From CAJQQY01 sp964352225 (lineage in GTDB: Bacteria; Bacteroidota; Bacteroidia; Chitinophagales; Saprospiraceae), in contig CAYGRM010000005.1 of NCBI GenBank assembly GCA_964352225.1, positions 1 through 54,027 of the forward strand: a stretch of DNA of 54,027 nucleotides, written 5' to 3'. The notes under the pieces were generated by a model. The model was not told where the DNA came from, did not search any database, and saw only the letters and a list, made by a program, of their open reading frames with translations. A program made the position numbers and the translations under genes. Below are positions 34,206 to 44,900 of the stretch, in pieces. Every line of letters starts with the position of its first letter. Positions within the stretch are counted from its first letter, which is position 1.

Positions 34206-34813
34206 TTGAAATGGTTTAAGTTTATGGTTTTCGAATGTTAAGTTTTTCGTTTTTAGGCAAATCCTTTTTATTAAATTTTATCCAAAAAAAGACTGACTAA
34301 CAACTAATTTCTCTATTCTGATTAGTACAAAAATGCCTTAATTCTTTTTGTAAAAAAAAGAATTTAGAACCGAAATTGTGGACGAACATGTTGATATGGT
34401 GAATCATCTAGATCAGAGGGTGAAAAAAACCTAAAAAGTGCCCTTTTGTGGCATAAAAAAGGCCAAATCAAGTAATGAGTCGGCGAATCTTTATAAATAG
34501 GATGATAAACAACTTCTCATCTAATTTTTATATTATCGAAATATTAAGTCGATAAATAAACATTCTAACTAATTCAGGGTTACTAAATTAAACATTGAAT
34601 TCTTTTCCAAATTGAAAAAAAGAAAAGGTTCCTCCTGAAAGAATAATTAAAAGCATACTTAAATACTGTTAGTTAAGATCAGTATTGTTTGATGAGTTGA
34701 TAAAATATCAACTCATTATTTCTATATTTTTCATTAAAAATTTGGGAAATAAAAAGGCGATATAATCTCATATAAGTGCCAAGAATACTTTTACCCTATC
34801 AAAAAAATAAGTT
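34206..34813. other. 608-base divergent intergenic region
   Basis: This separates the PLP enzyme gene (minus strand) from the first giant adhesin gene (plus strand). No gene is seen. It must contain promoters in both directions, but no exact TAnnTTTG box was found. The hairpin at 34692-34716 is the one clear structure. Confidence 0.5.
34692..34716 (+). terminator. hairpin with T-rich tail ahead of adhesin gene
   Basis: A perfect 11-bp stem (ATGAGTTGATA with TATCAACTCAT) with a 3-base loop is followed by T-rich DNA. It looks like an intrinsic terminator although no gene ends upstream in this direction. It may therefore be a leader attenuator for the giant gene, which begins 98 bases downstream, or the relic of a lost gene. 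Confidence 0.5.
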
Positions 34814-37800
34814 ATGCAACGTCTAGCCCCCCTTCTGCTTTTCCTTACCTTAAGTTTTGTGCAGTCTTTTGGACAATCATGCGAAGATTGTGAAAATGGA
34901 ATTGATGATAATGGGGATGGATTAATTGACTGCTTCGACCCTACGTGTAATTGTGCTCCAACTTCCGTAAACATTTGCTATATACCAAATTCTAGATGCT
35001 CTGGTGATTGTGGATATACCTTCGATGGGTCTTTGATGCAAAATAGTGGAACACAAAAGCTATTAAACACCAATAATTTTGGTGTGGATGGAACTGTTAC
35101 CTGCCCTATTAATCTAATTCCTGTAGGAGGACTTATTACAACCGCAAAAATAGAAGATGCTGAGTGTGATATTTTTTTTATAGGAGGTTTTGGGGGAATT
35201 GGTCTTGGTACTCCTTGCTTTTCCGATGTAAGTACTTTACAAATCTCAGAAACAGAACTTAATGAAGTTAGAAATTGGTCACTACTAGATGATAAAAATT
35301 TGGCCATAGTCACTCAAATAAGTTCATACGTATGGGGATATAATACTCAAAACCTTAACACTAATTCTGATTTCCCCACCCTTCAAGGTAATGCAACAAC
35401 TATTTTTAATGGTCCGTTTGGAGTAGTTAATTCTTTTACTCAAGGTGGATGTTTCCAAGGAGTTTTTCTAACTCAACCTGCTACTGGAGGAGTAGTTTAT
35501 GCTCAAGACTCTTCACCCGGTCCTTATGATGTGATAGTCTTTGATAACGCAACCAAGGATTTAATGATTGGAGATGTTGATATTTTGACTATTCTTGGAG
35601 GTGTTACTGCAGGAGAAAACATCACAACGAATAATGATGTCTTATTTGCCAATATTTTTGCGCTTGCCTGCGAAATAGTAGCCGAGCCGATTGAAAACTG
35701 TACCAATGGAATTGATGATGATGGTGATGGATTAATAGATGAAAATGATCCCGACTGTCTAGCCAATGGTGGACTTGTTCAAACTAGCATATGTGCAGGA
35801 GAAACATATTTTCTAAATGGATCGTCTTATACTACTTCAGGGATTTATTCTCAACTTTTACCAAATGCATCCTTCTTAGGATGTGATAGCAATCTAATCT
35901 TAGATTTAACGGTAAATCCTGTTTATAATGAATTTCTTGATATTGAAATTTGTGATGGTGAAACCTATCAAGTAGGAAATTCTATTTATTCTGCAACTGG
36001 AAATTATTTAGATAATCTATCCACGATAAATAGTTGTGATAGCTTTATCAACCTTAATTTAGTCGTTAATCCAAATTATAATTTATCTATTGATACAGCA
36101 ATTTGTCAAGGTGAGTTTCTAATTTTAGGAAACTCTGTTTATGTATCCCAAGGGGCATATTTTGAAAATGAAACTTCCTCTGATGGTTGTGATAGTTTTG
36201 TCAGTATCATTGTACAAGTACTTGATCCTCAAAGTATAATTGAGCAAAATCCAATACCTGTAATTGGATGTAATACTAATACGACAGAGTTAAATGGGGC
36301 AAATTCAACTGGCAATCCCAACTTCAACAATTTCTATTCATGGACTGGGCCTTGTATATTATCTGATCCAAGCAATCCTATTATTCAGGTAGCATGTCCC
36401 GGAATATATTCTTTGGAAGTTACCCAAACGTATCAAGGTGTAACCTGTACAGATATTAGTTCGATTGAAGTATTCGGCGACATTAACCTTCCATCTGCAG
36501 ATGCAGGTACAGACTTCACCATTGATTGCAATAATCAAACTGCAAATTTAGATGGAAGTAATTCTGATACTGGAACTGGTTTTACTTTGATTTGGCAAAA
36601 TTCAGGTGGTACACAAGTAGGCTCTGGACCAAATTTTAATACCTCTACTATAGGAACATATACTTTAGTCGTGACCAATACAACCAACGGTTGTTCATCG
36701 ACTGATGATGTAATTGTTTCAGAAAACACCACACCTCCAAATGCTAATGCAGGGGCAGACTTCACGATTGACTGTAATAATACTTCTGCTAATTTAGATG
36801 GAAGTAGTTCTGATATGGGAACTGGATTCACTTTAATTTGGCAAGATGCCAATGGTTTGCAAGTGGGAACCGGATCAACTTTTAACACCTCAAATACTGG
36901 AACTTATACTTTAATTGTCACTAACACAGCCACAGGTTGTTCGGCAACTGATGATGCCATTGTTTCAGAAAATAATACTTTACCCAATGCTGATGCGGGA
37001 GCAGATTTTATCATTGACTGCACTAATACTTCAGCAACTTTAGATGGAAGTGGTTCTGATTCGGGAACTGGTTTTAATTTAGTTTGGCAAGATGCTAGTG
37101 GAATGCAAGTAGGAACGGGGACAACTTTAAATACAACAAATACTGGAACTTATACTTTAGTCGTGACAAATACTTCGACTGGTTGTTCTTCAACTGATGA
37201 TGCAATTATCTCTGGATCAAGTAATTTACCCACCGCTGATGCAGGAGCAATGGCAACCTTGACTTGTGATATTTTGGACGTTACTTTGAATGGAAGTAAT
37301 TCGAGCTCAGGTGCTAATTTTTCGTATGAATGGCAAAACTCTAATGGGGATAGTTTGGGAAATGACGTTTTATTAAATGTTGTTGATCCTGATACTTATA
37401 CTTTAATTGTAACTGATAACTCCAACGGTTGTACTCAAACTTCAACGGTAACAATAGATCAAAACATCACCCCTCCAACTGCCGATGCCGGCATGGGAGG
37501 TACCCTCTCATGTACAGCTTCTTCGATCACTTTGGATGGAAGTAATTCTAGTCAAGGTGGATTTAATTATAATTGGTTTAATTCAAACAATACCAACATC
37601 GGTTCTGGAAGTATGATTGATGTTTCCTCTTCCGACACTTTTACGCTAGTCGTAACGAGCACTTCAAATGGCTGCTCTGCAAGTGATGAAGTTATAATAA
37701 CTCAGGACACCAATGTTCCAACCGTAACTGCAAGTTCGGATGGAGATTTGACTTGTGCAAATGTAGATGTGACCTTAGATGGAACTGGTTCAAGTTCAGG

Positions 37801-40800
37801 AGCAGATATAATTTACGAATGGTTGGATGATCAAAATGTTTCCCTTGGAGGAAATATTTCTATAAACACTTCAGAATCAGGCACTTATACTTTCATCGTG
37901 ACAGATAATTCAACTGGATGTTCTTCGTCCACCGATGTAGTGGTAATGGAGAATTTGACACAACCGACAGTTGTTATTCAAACGCCTTCAGAATTGACTT
38001 GTACGGATTTGCAATCAACATTAAATGGAAGTAACTCTTCATCAGGTGCAAATTTCAATTATGAATGGTTTGATTCTGGTAATGTTTCAGTTGGAAATGG
38101 TTCAATCATCAATGTTTCGGAAGCTGGATTTTACACTTTAGTCGTGACTAATTCAATAACTGGTTGTTCTAGTCTTGATTCAATCGAAGTAACCCAAGAT
38201 GGAAATGTGCCGATCGCAAATATAGATTTGACTGCAGATATTTTAAATTGTAACGATGTAAATATATTGTTACAAAGCACAGGATCGAGTACTGGAAATG
38301 ACTTTATTTACTCTTGGTCTGATGCAAATGGAGTTTTATCAACTGCTGCAAATTGGGAGGTAACCAATCCTGGCGATTACACTTTAACTGTTTCAAATAA
38401 TGCAAATGGTTGTTCGACCTCAACCTCAGTTTCTATTGCTCAAGACACTATTGCGCCTCAAATTGTAACCAACTCGGAAACCATAACTTGTGATCAACCT
38501 ACTTCTATTTTAGATGGGACAGGAAGTAGTAATGGCGTTGAATTCACTTATGAATGGCAAAATAATATGGGTGGATTTTTATCAAATAATATTACTTATC
38601 AAGTCGAGCAAAGTGGAAATTATAACTTCATTGTAACCAACAATGCCAATGGTTGTTCTTCTTCCGAAGTAGTCATGGTTGATGAAAACATTACCAATGT
38701 CATTTCCAATGCTGGAAATGATGCCACGCTAAATTGTGGAACTACCTCTGTTCAACTTGACGGAAGCAACTCAACCACAAGCCCAACTATAAATTATCAA
38801 TGGATCAATTCTTCAGGAATCTTGCAAGGAAATGATCCATTACTCGATGCCTCGATGGCTGATACTTTTTTTCTTATTGTAACCGATACTCAAAATGGTT
38901 GTGCCGATACTTCGTCTGCAATCGTTGCCCAAGATGATAATTTGCCCACTCCAATTATTACCAATGATGGTATCCTAACCTGTATTAATGATGATGTCAA
39001 TTTAGATGGTTCTACTTCAATTGGAATTGGAACTTTAGATTTTGTGTGGACAGATCCAAACGGTTTTTCCATCGTCGATCAAACCAATATTAATGCAACT
39101 ATAATTGGAAATTACCAACTCTTAGTCACCGATCAAAGTAATGGTTGCTCGGCTACTTCTACCTTTTTAGTGGAAGAAAATATTGATGCTCCATTTTCTG
39201 ATGCTGGGTTAAATGATACTTTAGATTGTAACATGACCTTGGCGACCTTGGATGGAAGTAATTCAGATTCAGGAGGAGATTATAGTTACCAATGGATTTC
39301 TCCAAATGGAACACCTGTGGGAATTTCGCCCATTTTAAACACTTCGGAATCTGGAATTTTTACGCTGACCATTACTAATGACATCAATGGTTGTAACGCA
39401 AGTTCTACGGTTGAAGTAGTTCAATCTTCAGACCTGCCTACAGCAATTATTTCTCCCCCAACTACCATCACTTGTACTCAAACTAATGTCGACTTGATTG
39501 GTTCGATGTCTTCTGGAATGGGACAACTTTCTTATCAATGGTACAATAGTATTGGTCAAGAAATTGGAATTAATTCAACCTTAAACATCTCACAATCAGG
39601 TACTTATATTTTAGATGTAACTGATTCATCTAATGGATGTGTTGCTTCCACTTCTGTTTTAGTGGAAGATAATTTGACTCCACCAACCGCTGGAACCAAT
39701 GATGATGGAATACTTACTTGTACTCAAACTTCCTACGAAATCAATGCTTCTAACTCAAGTCTAGGAAGTAATTTCCAATATGAATGGCTTGATCCTACTG
39801 GTGCTACCGTCAGTAATGATTTCAGTTTTGATGCGACCGATGTTGGTTTTTACAACTTGATTGTTACGGATATTTCTAATGGATGTAATGCTTCCACCAG
39901 CATTGAAATTACAGAAAACCTAACTCCTCCAAACGCGCTTCCAACGGCAAATGGAATTTTAACTTGTGCAATTTTAGCAGTTGAATTAGATGCAATCATC
40001 TCGGCAGGAACGTCTTATGAATGGTTTGATCCAATTGGAAATTCCATTAGCAATACAACATCTGTTTTGGTCAACGAAATTGGTTTATACCAATTAGTCG
40101 CCACGGACAATGAAAATGGTTGTACCGCTGCTCAACAAGTTTTGGTAGAAGAAAATAATACAGCTCCTACTCCATCGATCGATGCCATTACTGATTTGAA
40201 TTTATCTTGTGATCAAAACAGTTTAGTGGTGGATGGAAGTAATTCCGCTCCAATTGGAAATGTGACTTACGAATGGACACTAAATAATATTTTAATTTCA
40301 ACTGATCCTAATCCTCAAATTGATGAAGCGGGAACTTTAATTTTAACGGTAACCGATACTCAAAATGGTTGTTCCGAATCAATTTCCGTAACGATTACCC
40401 AAGACAATAATTTTCCTATAATTAGTTTTACAAATCCAGATATGTTGACCTGCGCAGTTACTTCTCTTGATTTGGATGCAACTAATTCATCCACAGGAAC
40501 TGACTTCGAATATCTTTGGACTGGCCCTAGTGGAATTCAAAATTCGACAACCTTAACTCCAACGATCAATCAACCTGGAACTTATACTTTAACTATTTTA
40601 AATACGACAAATGGATGTGAAGTCTCTGATGAAATTTCAGTTGGAGAAGATGTTACTCCACCGGTAGCTATTATTGCTCCAGCTGATGAGTTTGATTGTA
40701 CCACTTTTTCGGTCGCACTTGATGCCAGTAATTCTTCGGTTGGAAATAATTTTAATTATCAATGGACAACTACAAATGGGACATTTTCTAACAATACTAA

Positions 40801-41689
40801 TACATTGACAGCAATTGTTTCTTCTCCTGGAATTTACAGCATACAAATTACTGATTCCAACAATGGATGTACGAACATACAAAGTATCACAGTAGAAGAA
40901 AGTGATGAGGTTATTGCTGGAGTAGAATTTCAAATTACTCAACCACTTTGCTTTGGAGATGAAGGAATTGTCTCTGTCCAAAATATCATTGGTGGAACCC
41001 CACCTTATCTGTATTCCATTAATAATCAAACTTTTACCAATAATGATTTTTTCAATTCGTTATCGCCAGGGGATTATCTTTTAACTATCGAAGATGCGGA
41101 GGGATGTCAGTTTTTTGAACAGATTACCATTAATTTTGTACCTGAATTATTAGCAACTTTACCCTCCATTGTTACCATAGAATTAGGTGAAACATATGAA
41201 TTACAACCCCAAATTAATTATCCAACTTCCGCATTGGAGACTTTAACTTGGTCACCTATCGATTCTCTTTCTTGCGAAAATTGTCTCAGTCCAGTTGCGT
41301 CCCCAACCAATTCAACCAATTATCAACTTACCGTAACTAACCTAAACGGATGTGTAGATACTGCCAACATATTGATTCAAGTAGAAAAGCCACGTTCTGT
41401 TTTTATTCCAAATGTCTTTTCTCCAAACGACGATGGCAATAATGATATCTTTTACATTTTTGCCAATGACAATGAAATTAGACAAGTCAATACTTTCCAA
41501 ATTTTTTCACGATGGGGAGAATTGGTTCACTCACAAGAAAATTTTCAACCCAACATACCTTCTCTTGGTTGGGATGGATTTTTTAAGGGAGAAAAAATGA
41601 ATCCTGGAGTCTTTGTGTATTTCGCAGAAATCGAATTTATCGATGGCATAAAAAAAATCTATAAAGGAGATGTTTTTTTGAACAAATAA
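34814..41689 (+). CDS. giant T9SS type-B surface protein with PKD-like repeat array (adhesin 1)
   Basis: A 2291-aa secreted protein. In order: signal peptide (1-21); a Ca-loop motif NGIDDNGDGLIDC near residue 29 and a second near 296 framing a beta-rich head domain; three C-x-GE-x-Y...GCDS repeats (about 325-475). An array of about 19 PKD-like repeats of 75-82 aa (about 475-2030) follows, most opening with a Cys before LDGSNS and closing with NGC. Then come a SprB-like domain (GGTPPYLYSI, about 2035-2110) and a CHU_C/gliding-motility C-terminal domain (FIPNVFSPNDDGNNDIF, from about 2195) that directs T9SS type-B secretion. It is probably a cell-surface adhesin. Bases 36549-40754 appear identical to part of the next gene. 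Confidence 0.9.
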   Translation: MQRLAPLLLFLTLSFVQSFGQSCEDCENGIDDNGDGLIDCFDPTCNCAPTSVNICYIPNSRCSGDCGYTFDGSLMQNSGTQKLLNTNNFGVDGTVTCPINLIPVGGLITTAKIEDAECDIFFIGGFGGIGLGTPCFSDVSTLQISETELNEVRNWSLLDDKNLAIVTQISSYVWGYNTQNLNTNSDFPTLQGNATTIFNGPFGVVNSFTQGGCFQGVFLTQPATGGVVYAQDSSPGPYDVIVFDNATKDLMIGDVDILTILGGVTAGENITTNNDVLFANIFALACEIVAEPIENCTNGIDDDGDGLIDENDPDCLANGGLVQTSICAGETYFLNGSSYTTSGIYSQLLPNASFLGCDSNLILDLTVNPVYNEFLDIEICDGETYQVGNSIYSATGNYLDNLSTINSCDSFINLNLVVNPNYNLSIDTAICQGEFLILGNSVYVSQGAYFENETSSDGCDSFVSIIVQVLDPQSIIEQNPIPVIGCNTNTTELNGANSTGNPNFNNFYSWTGPCILSDPSNPIIQVACPGIYSLEVTQTYQGVTCTDISSIEVFGDINLPSADAGTDFTIDCNNQTANLDGSNSDTGTGFTLIWQNSGGTQVGSGPNFNTSTIGTYTLVVTNTTNGCSSTDDVIVSENTTPPNANAGADFTIDCNNTSANLDGSSSDMGTGFTLIWQDANGLQVGTGSTFNTSNTGTYTLIVTNTATGCSATDDAIVSENNTLPNADAGADFIIDCTNTSATLDGSGSDSGTGFNLVWQDASGMQVGTGTTLNTTNTGTYTLVVTNTSTGCSSTDDAIISGSSNLPTADAGAMATLTCDILDVTLNGSNSSSGANFSYEWQNSNGDSLGNDVLLNVVDPDTYTLIVTDNSNGCTQTSTVTIDQNITPPTADAGMGGTLSCTASSITLDGSNSSQGGFNYNWFNSNNTNIGSGSMIDVSSSDTFTLVVTSTSNGCSASDEVIITQDTNVPTVTASSDGDLTCANVDVTLDGTGSSSGADIIYEWLDDQNVSLGGNISINTSESGTYTFIVTDNSTGCSSSTDVVVMENLTQPTVVIQTPSELTCTDLQSTLNGSNSSSGANFNYEWFDSGNVSVGNGSIINVSEAGFYTLVVTNSITGCSSLDSIEVTQDGNVPIANIDLTADILNCNDVNILLQSTGSSTGNDFIYSWSDANGVLSTAANWEVTNPGDYTLTVSNNANGCSTSTSVSIAQDTIAPQIVTNSETITCDQPTSILDGTGSSNGVEFTYEWQNNMGGFLSNNITYQVEQSGNYNFIVTNNANGCSSSEVVMVDENITNVISNAGNDATLNCGTTSVQLDGSNSTTSPTINYQWINSSGILQGNDPLLDASMADTFFLIVTDTQNGCADTSSAIVAQDDNLPTPIITNDGILTCINDDVNLDGSTSIGIGTLDFVWTDPNGFSIVDQTNINATIIGNYQLLVTDQSNGCSATSTFLVEENIDAPFSDAGLNDTLDCNMTLATLDGSNSDSGGDYSYQWISPNGTPVGISPILNTSESGIFTLTITNDINGCNASSTVEVVQSSDLPTAIISPPTTITCTQTNVDLIGSMSSGMGQLSYQWYNSIGQEIGINSTLNISQSGTYILDVTDSSNGCVASTSVLVEDNLTPPTAGTNDDGILTCTQTSYEINASNSSLGSNFQYEWLDPTGATVSNDFSFDATDVGFYNLIVTDISNGCNASTSIEITENLTPPNALPTANGILTCAILAVELDAIISAGTSYEWFDPIGNSISNTTSVLVNEIGLYQLVATDNENGCTAAQQVLVEENNTAPTPSIDAITDLNLSCDQNSLVVDGSNSAPIGNVTYEWTLNNILISTDPNPQIDEAGTLILTVTDTQNGCSESISVTITQDNNFPIISFTNPDMLTCAVTSLDLDATNSSTGTDFEYLWTGPSGIQNSTTLTPTINQPGTYTLTILNTTNGCEVSDEISVGEDVTPPVAIIAPADEFDCTTFSVALDASNSSVGNNFNYQWTTTNGTFSNNTNTLTAIVSSPGIYSIQITDSNNGCTNIQSITVEESDEVIAGVEFQITQPLCFGDEGIVSVQNIIGGTPPYLYSINNQTFTNNDFFNSLSPGDYLLTIEDAEGCQFFEQITINFVPELLATLPSIVTIELGETYELQPQINYPTSALETLTWSPIDSLSCENCLSPVASPTNSTNYQLTVTNLNGCVDTANILIQVEKPRSVFIPNVFSPNDDGNNDIFYIFANDNEIRQVNTFQIFSRWGELVHSQENFQPNIPSLGWDGFFKGEKMNPGVFVYFAEIEFIDGIKKIYKGDVFLNK
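36549..40754 (+). repeat. 4.2-kb direct repeat, copy 1
   Basis: In-frame segment of adhesin 1 that matches 44440-48645 at a constant offset of 7891 bp, with no mismatch or gap in the stretches I compared and identical translation throughout. It is bounded by a T/C difference at 36548/44439 and an A/T difference at 40755/48646 (Asn to Ile), beyond which the genes diverge. For about 60 bases upstream of the left edge similarity is still high, with four mismatches. Confidence 0.92.
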
Positions 41690-41694
41690 GACAA

Positions 41695-41741
41695 TGTCCT
41701 TAAGATTCCCCGCACCAAACTAGCGAGGAACCTTAAGGACA
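41695..41741 (+). terminator. hairpin terminator between the two adhesin genes
   Basis: Two 19-base arms (TGTCCTTAAG... and its complement) pair with two mismatches around a 9-base loop, 5 bases after the adhesin 1 stop codon. No T-run follows. It suggests the second gene has its own promoter. Confidence 0.7.
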
Positions 41742-41972
41742 TATTATGGAGCCTTCCTAGTCTTTGCTATTTATGATTGAAGCAATGAAGTGAATTTCAG
41801 CAATCGATCCCTATCCCATAGGTCAAACTTATGCTTTATTATTTTTCACCAATCTTTTAGTTAATGAAGTTGTTTCTAACATTGTCCGAATAATATTTTG
41901 TATTTTAGATTTTAAATAAAACACTTCCCCCTATTTTCTTAACAAACACAAAGCAAAACCTCCCTTTTTGCA

Positions 41973-44900
41973 ATGAAACTGACGATCCAACTTCTATTCA
42001 CACTACTTTTCGTTTTTTTTATAAAAACTGAAATGTGGGCTGGCAACACTTGTGCTTCAGCCACTCCAATCGCTAATAATTTAGGTCAATTTGAGATACA
42101 CTCAAATCTAGGAACCACCAATTCCGGAGTTCCTGCACCACCATGTGGAAACTATATTTCTAATGATTATTGGTTTTCTACTACCGTACCTGCTACTGGC
42201 TTTTTGAGTGTAGTTCTGCTACCTGGAACTATGACTAACCCTGCGTTGGCTATATATTCAGGTTCTTGTTCTAATTTAAATGTAATGGCTTGTTCTTCGG
42301 AAGATTTATGTGGAAATGCTTCTGCTGCACTCTATGAAGGAACTGGACTGACACCAGGAACAACTATTTACATTAGAGTTTGGGCAGTTGGCGGTGCACC
42401 AAATGGTGATTTTGAAATTCGAGTTTCTAACTCTAATCCTCCCGCTTCAGTACCTCTTGGCTTAGACATCTTAGTTGGGACAGCTTCTAATAATGGGGAT
42501 TGTGTTCAGTTAACAACAGCTGTAAATTCTCAATTAGGTTGTGCTTGGGATTCAGAACAGCATGACATGACTCAAACATTTGAAAAAGTATTTGTATTAA
42601 ATTTTGGAACTAATAATGGTGGGGCAGATGGTATTACGGTTGGCTTTCAAAACTCTTCAAGCACAGCCTGTGGAATCGGAGGTGGTGGAATTGGAGCCCA
42701 AGGCATTTTAAACTCTTTCTTAGTTGAATTTGACACCTGGGACAATAATCCTGTAGTTGGTGAAATTGCCAATGACCATGCAGCTATATATGTTAATGGA
42801 ACCGTCAACTCAGGAATTCCTCCAATTGACGGACCAGTTTCTCTAAATGGAGGTAATATCGAAGATGGACAAGATCATATCGTGAGAATTAAGTGGAACG
42901 GGACGACTTTTGGTTATGAAGTTTATTTTGATGAAGTATTAATCATGAGTGGAACTTACGATATCGTTACCAATTGCTTGGGTGGAAGTCCTTTAGCATA
43001 TTGGGGAACTACTTCATCGACAGGAGGTGCTAGTAATAATCAATCCATTTGTCCATATACACCAGATCCATTTTATGGTGGCGTGGAACAATTCGTAGAT
43101 GTTACTATCTGCGAAGGAGAATCTTATTTTGCTGGAGGTGCCAACCAAACAACCACCGGAGTTTATTCTGATAGTGCTCCATTAGCAAATGGTTGTCAAA
43201 GCGTAACGACGACCAATTTGACCGTAATTCCTAATGGTACATCAACCGTTAATGAAACAGTTTGTCTCGGTGATTGTGTAGAGATTGGTTCAGAAAGCTA
43301 TTGTAATACAGGTACTTATATGACAACATTGCCAAATGCGAATTATCTGGGATGTGATAGTATTGTCACTTTAAATTTAGTGGCGTTGTATCCAATATCT
43401 GTCATTCTTCAAAACCCTGTACCAGTACTTGATTGTACCAACACAACGGTGTTTTTAGATGGTAGTTCTTCTTCCTCTTCTGGTAATGTATCTTATGTGT
43501 GGACTGGGCCCTGTATATTAAATGGGGCATTTTCTCCAGTTGCAGAAGTCGGCTGTGAGGGACTTTACACATTGATAGTCACTCAGACAGAAGGGAATGT
43601 AGTCTGTTTAAGTTCAAGTACAATTTATGTTTTTGATAATACAATTATACCAATTGCGGATGCTGGCCCCAACCAAGTTTTGGATTGTACTACAGGTTGT
43701 ACTTTCTTAAATGCAACCATGTCTTCAAGTGGAGCAAATATTATTTACTCATGGTTTGGACCAAATGGCTTTTCAAGTAATTTACAAAATCCAGAAGTTT
43801 GTGAATCGGGAACTTATACCTTATCTGTTTATAATTCTAACAATGATTGTATCGCAGTTGATGTAGTTACCGTTACTGGAAGCTCCGCTCCGAACGCTGA
43901 TGCAGGTCCAGATGAGGTAGTTGATTGTTCAAATCCAACTGCAACTTTGGATGGGAGTAATTCTGATATGGGAACTGGTTTTACCTTAGTTTGGCAAGAT
44001 GCCAATGGAATGCAAGTCGGAACAGGTCCTACGTTAACTACTGGAACTACAGGTACTTACACTTTAGTGGTGACCAATACTGCAAATGGTTGCTCAACAA
44101 TTGACGAAGCTATCATTTCAGGAAATTCTATTCTTCCAAATGCTGATGCGGGTGCAGATGTTATCATTGATTGTAATAATTCTACGGCAACTCTAGATGG
44201 GAGTAATTCAGATATGGGGACTGGTTTTACACTAATCTGGCAAGATGCAAGCGGAATGCAAGTCGGAACAGGACCAACGCTAACTACGGGAGCAACAGGA
44301 ACTTACACTTTGGTTGTTACCAATACTGCCAATGGTTGTTCCTCAACTGATGAAGCAAGTATTTCGGGAAATTCTAATCTTCCAAATGCAGATGCAGGTA
44401 CAGACTTTACCATTGATTGCAATAATCAAACTGCAAATCTAGATGGAAGTAATTCTGATACTGGAACTGGTTTTACTTTGATTTGGCAAAATTCAGGTGG
44501 TACACAAGTAGGCTCTGGACCAAATTTTAATACCTCTACTATAGGAACATATACTTTAGTCGTGACCAATACAACCAACGGTTGTTCATCGACTGATGAT
44601 GTAATTGTTTCAGAAAACACCACACCTCCAAATGCTAATGCAGGGGCAGACTTCACGATTGACTGTAATAATACTTCTGCTAATTTAGATGGAAGTAGTT
44701 CTGATATGGGAACTGGATTCACTTTAATTTGGCAAGATGCCAATGGTTTGCAAGTGGGAACCGGATCAACTTTTAACACCTCAAATACTGGAACTTATAC
44801 TTTAATTGTCACTAACACAGCCACAGGTTGTTCGGCAACTGATGATGCCATTGTTTCAGAAAATAATACTTTACCCAATGCTGATGCGGGAGCAGATTTT

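Noticed and set aside
34768..34974. Minus-strand 68-aa frame at the adhesin 1 start
   Set aside because: It overlaps the signal peptide region of adhesin 1 antisense, with no signal or family features.
36535..36888. Minus-strand open frames inside the adhesin genes, present twice (also 44426-44779, 38890-39072 and 46781-46963)
   Set aside because: They are reverse-strand shadows of the repeats. They occur in duplicate only because the 4.2-kb block is duplicated, and they show no family features or start signals.
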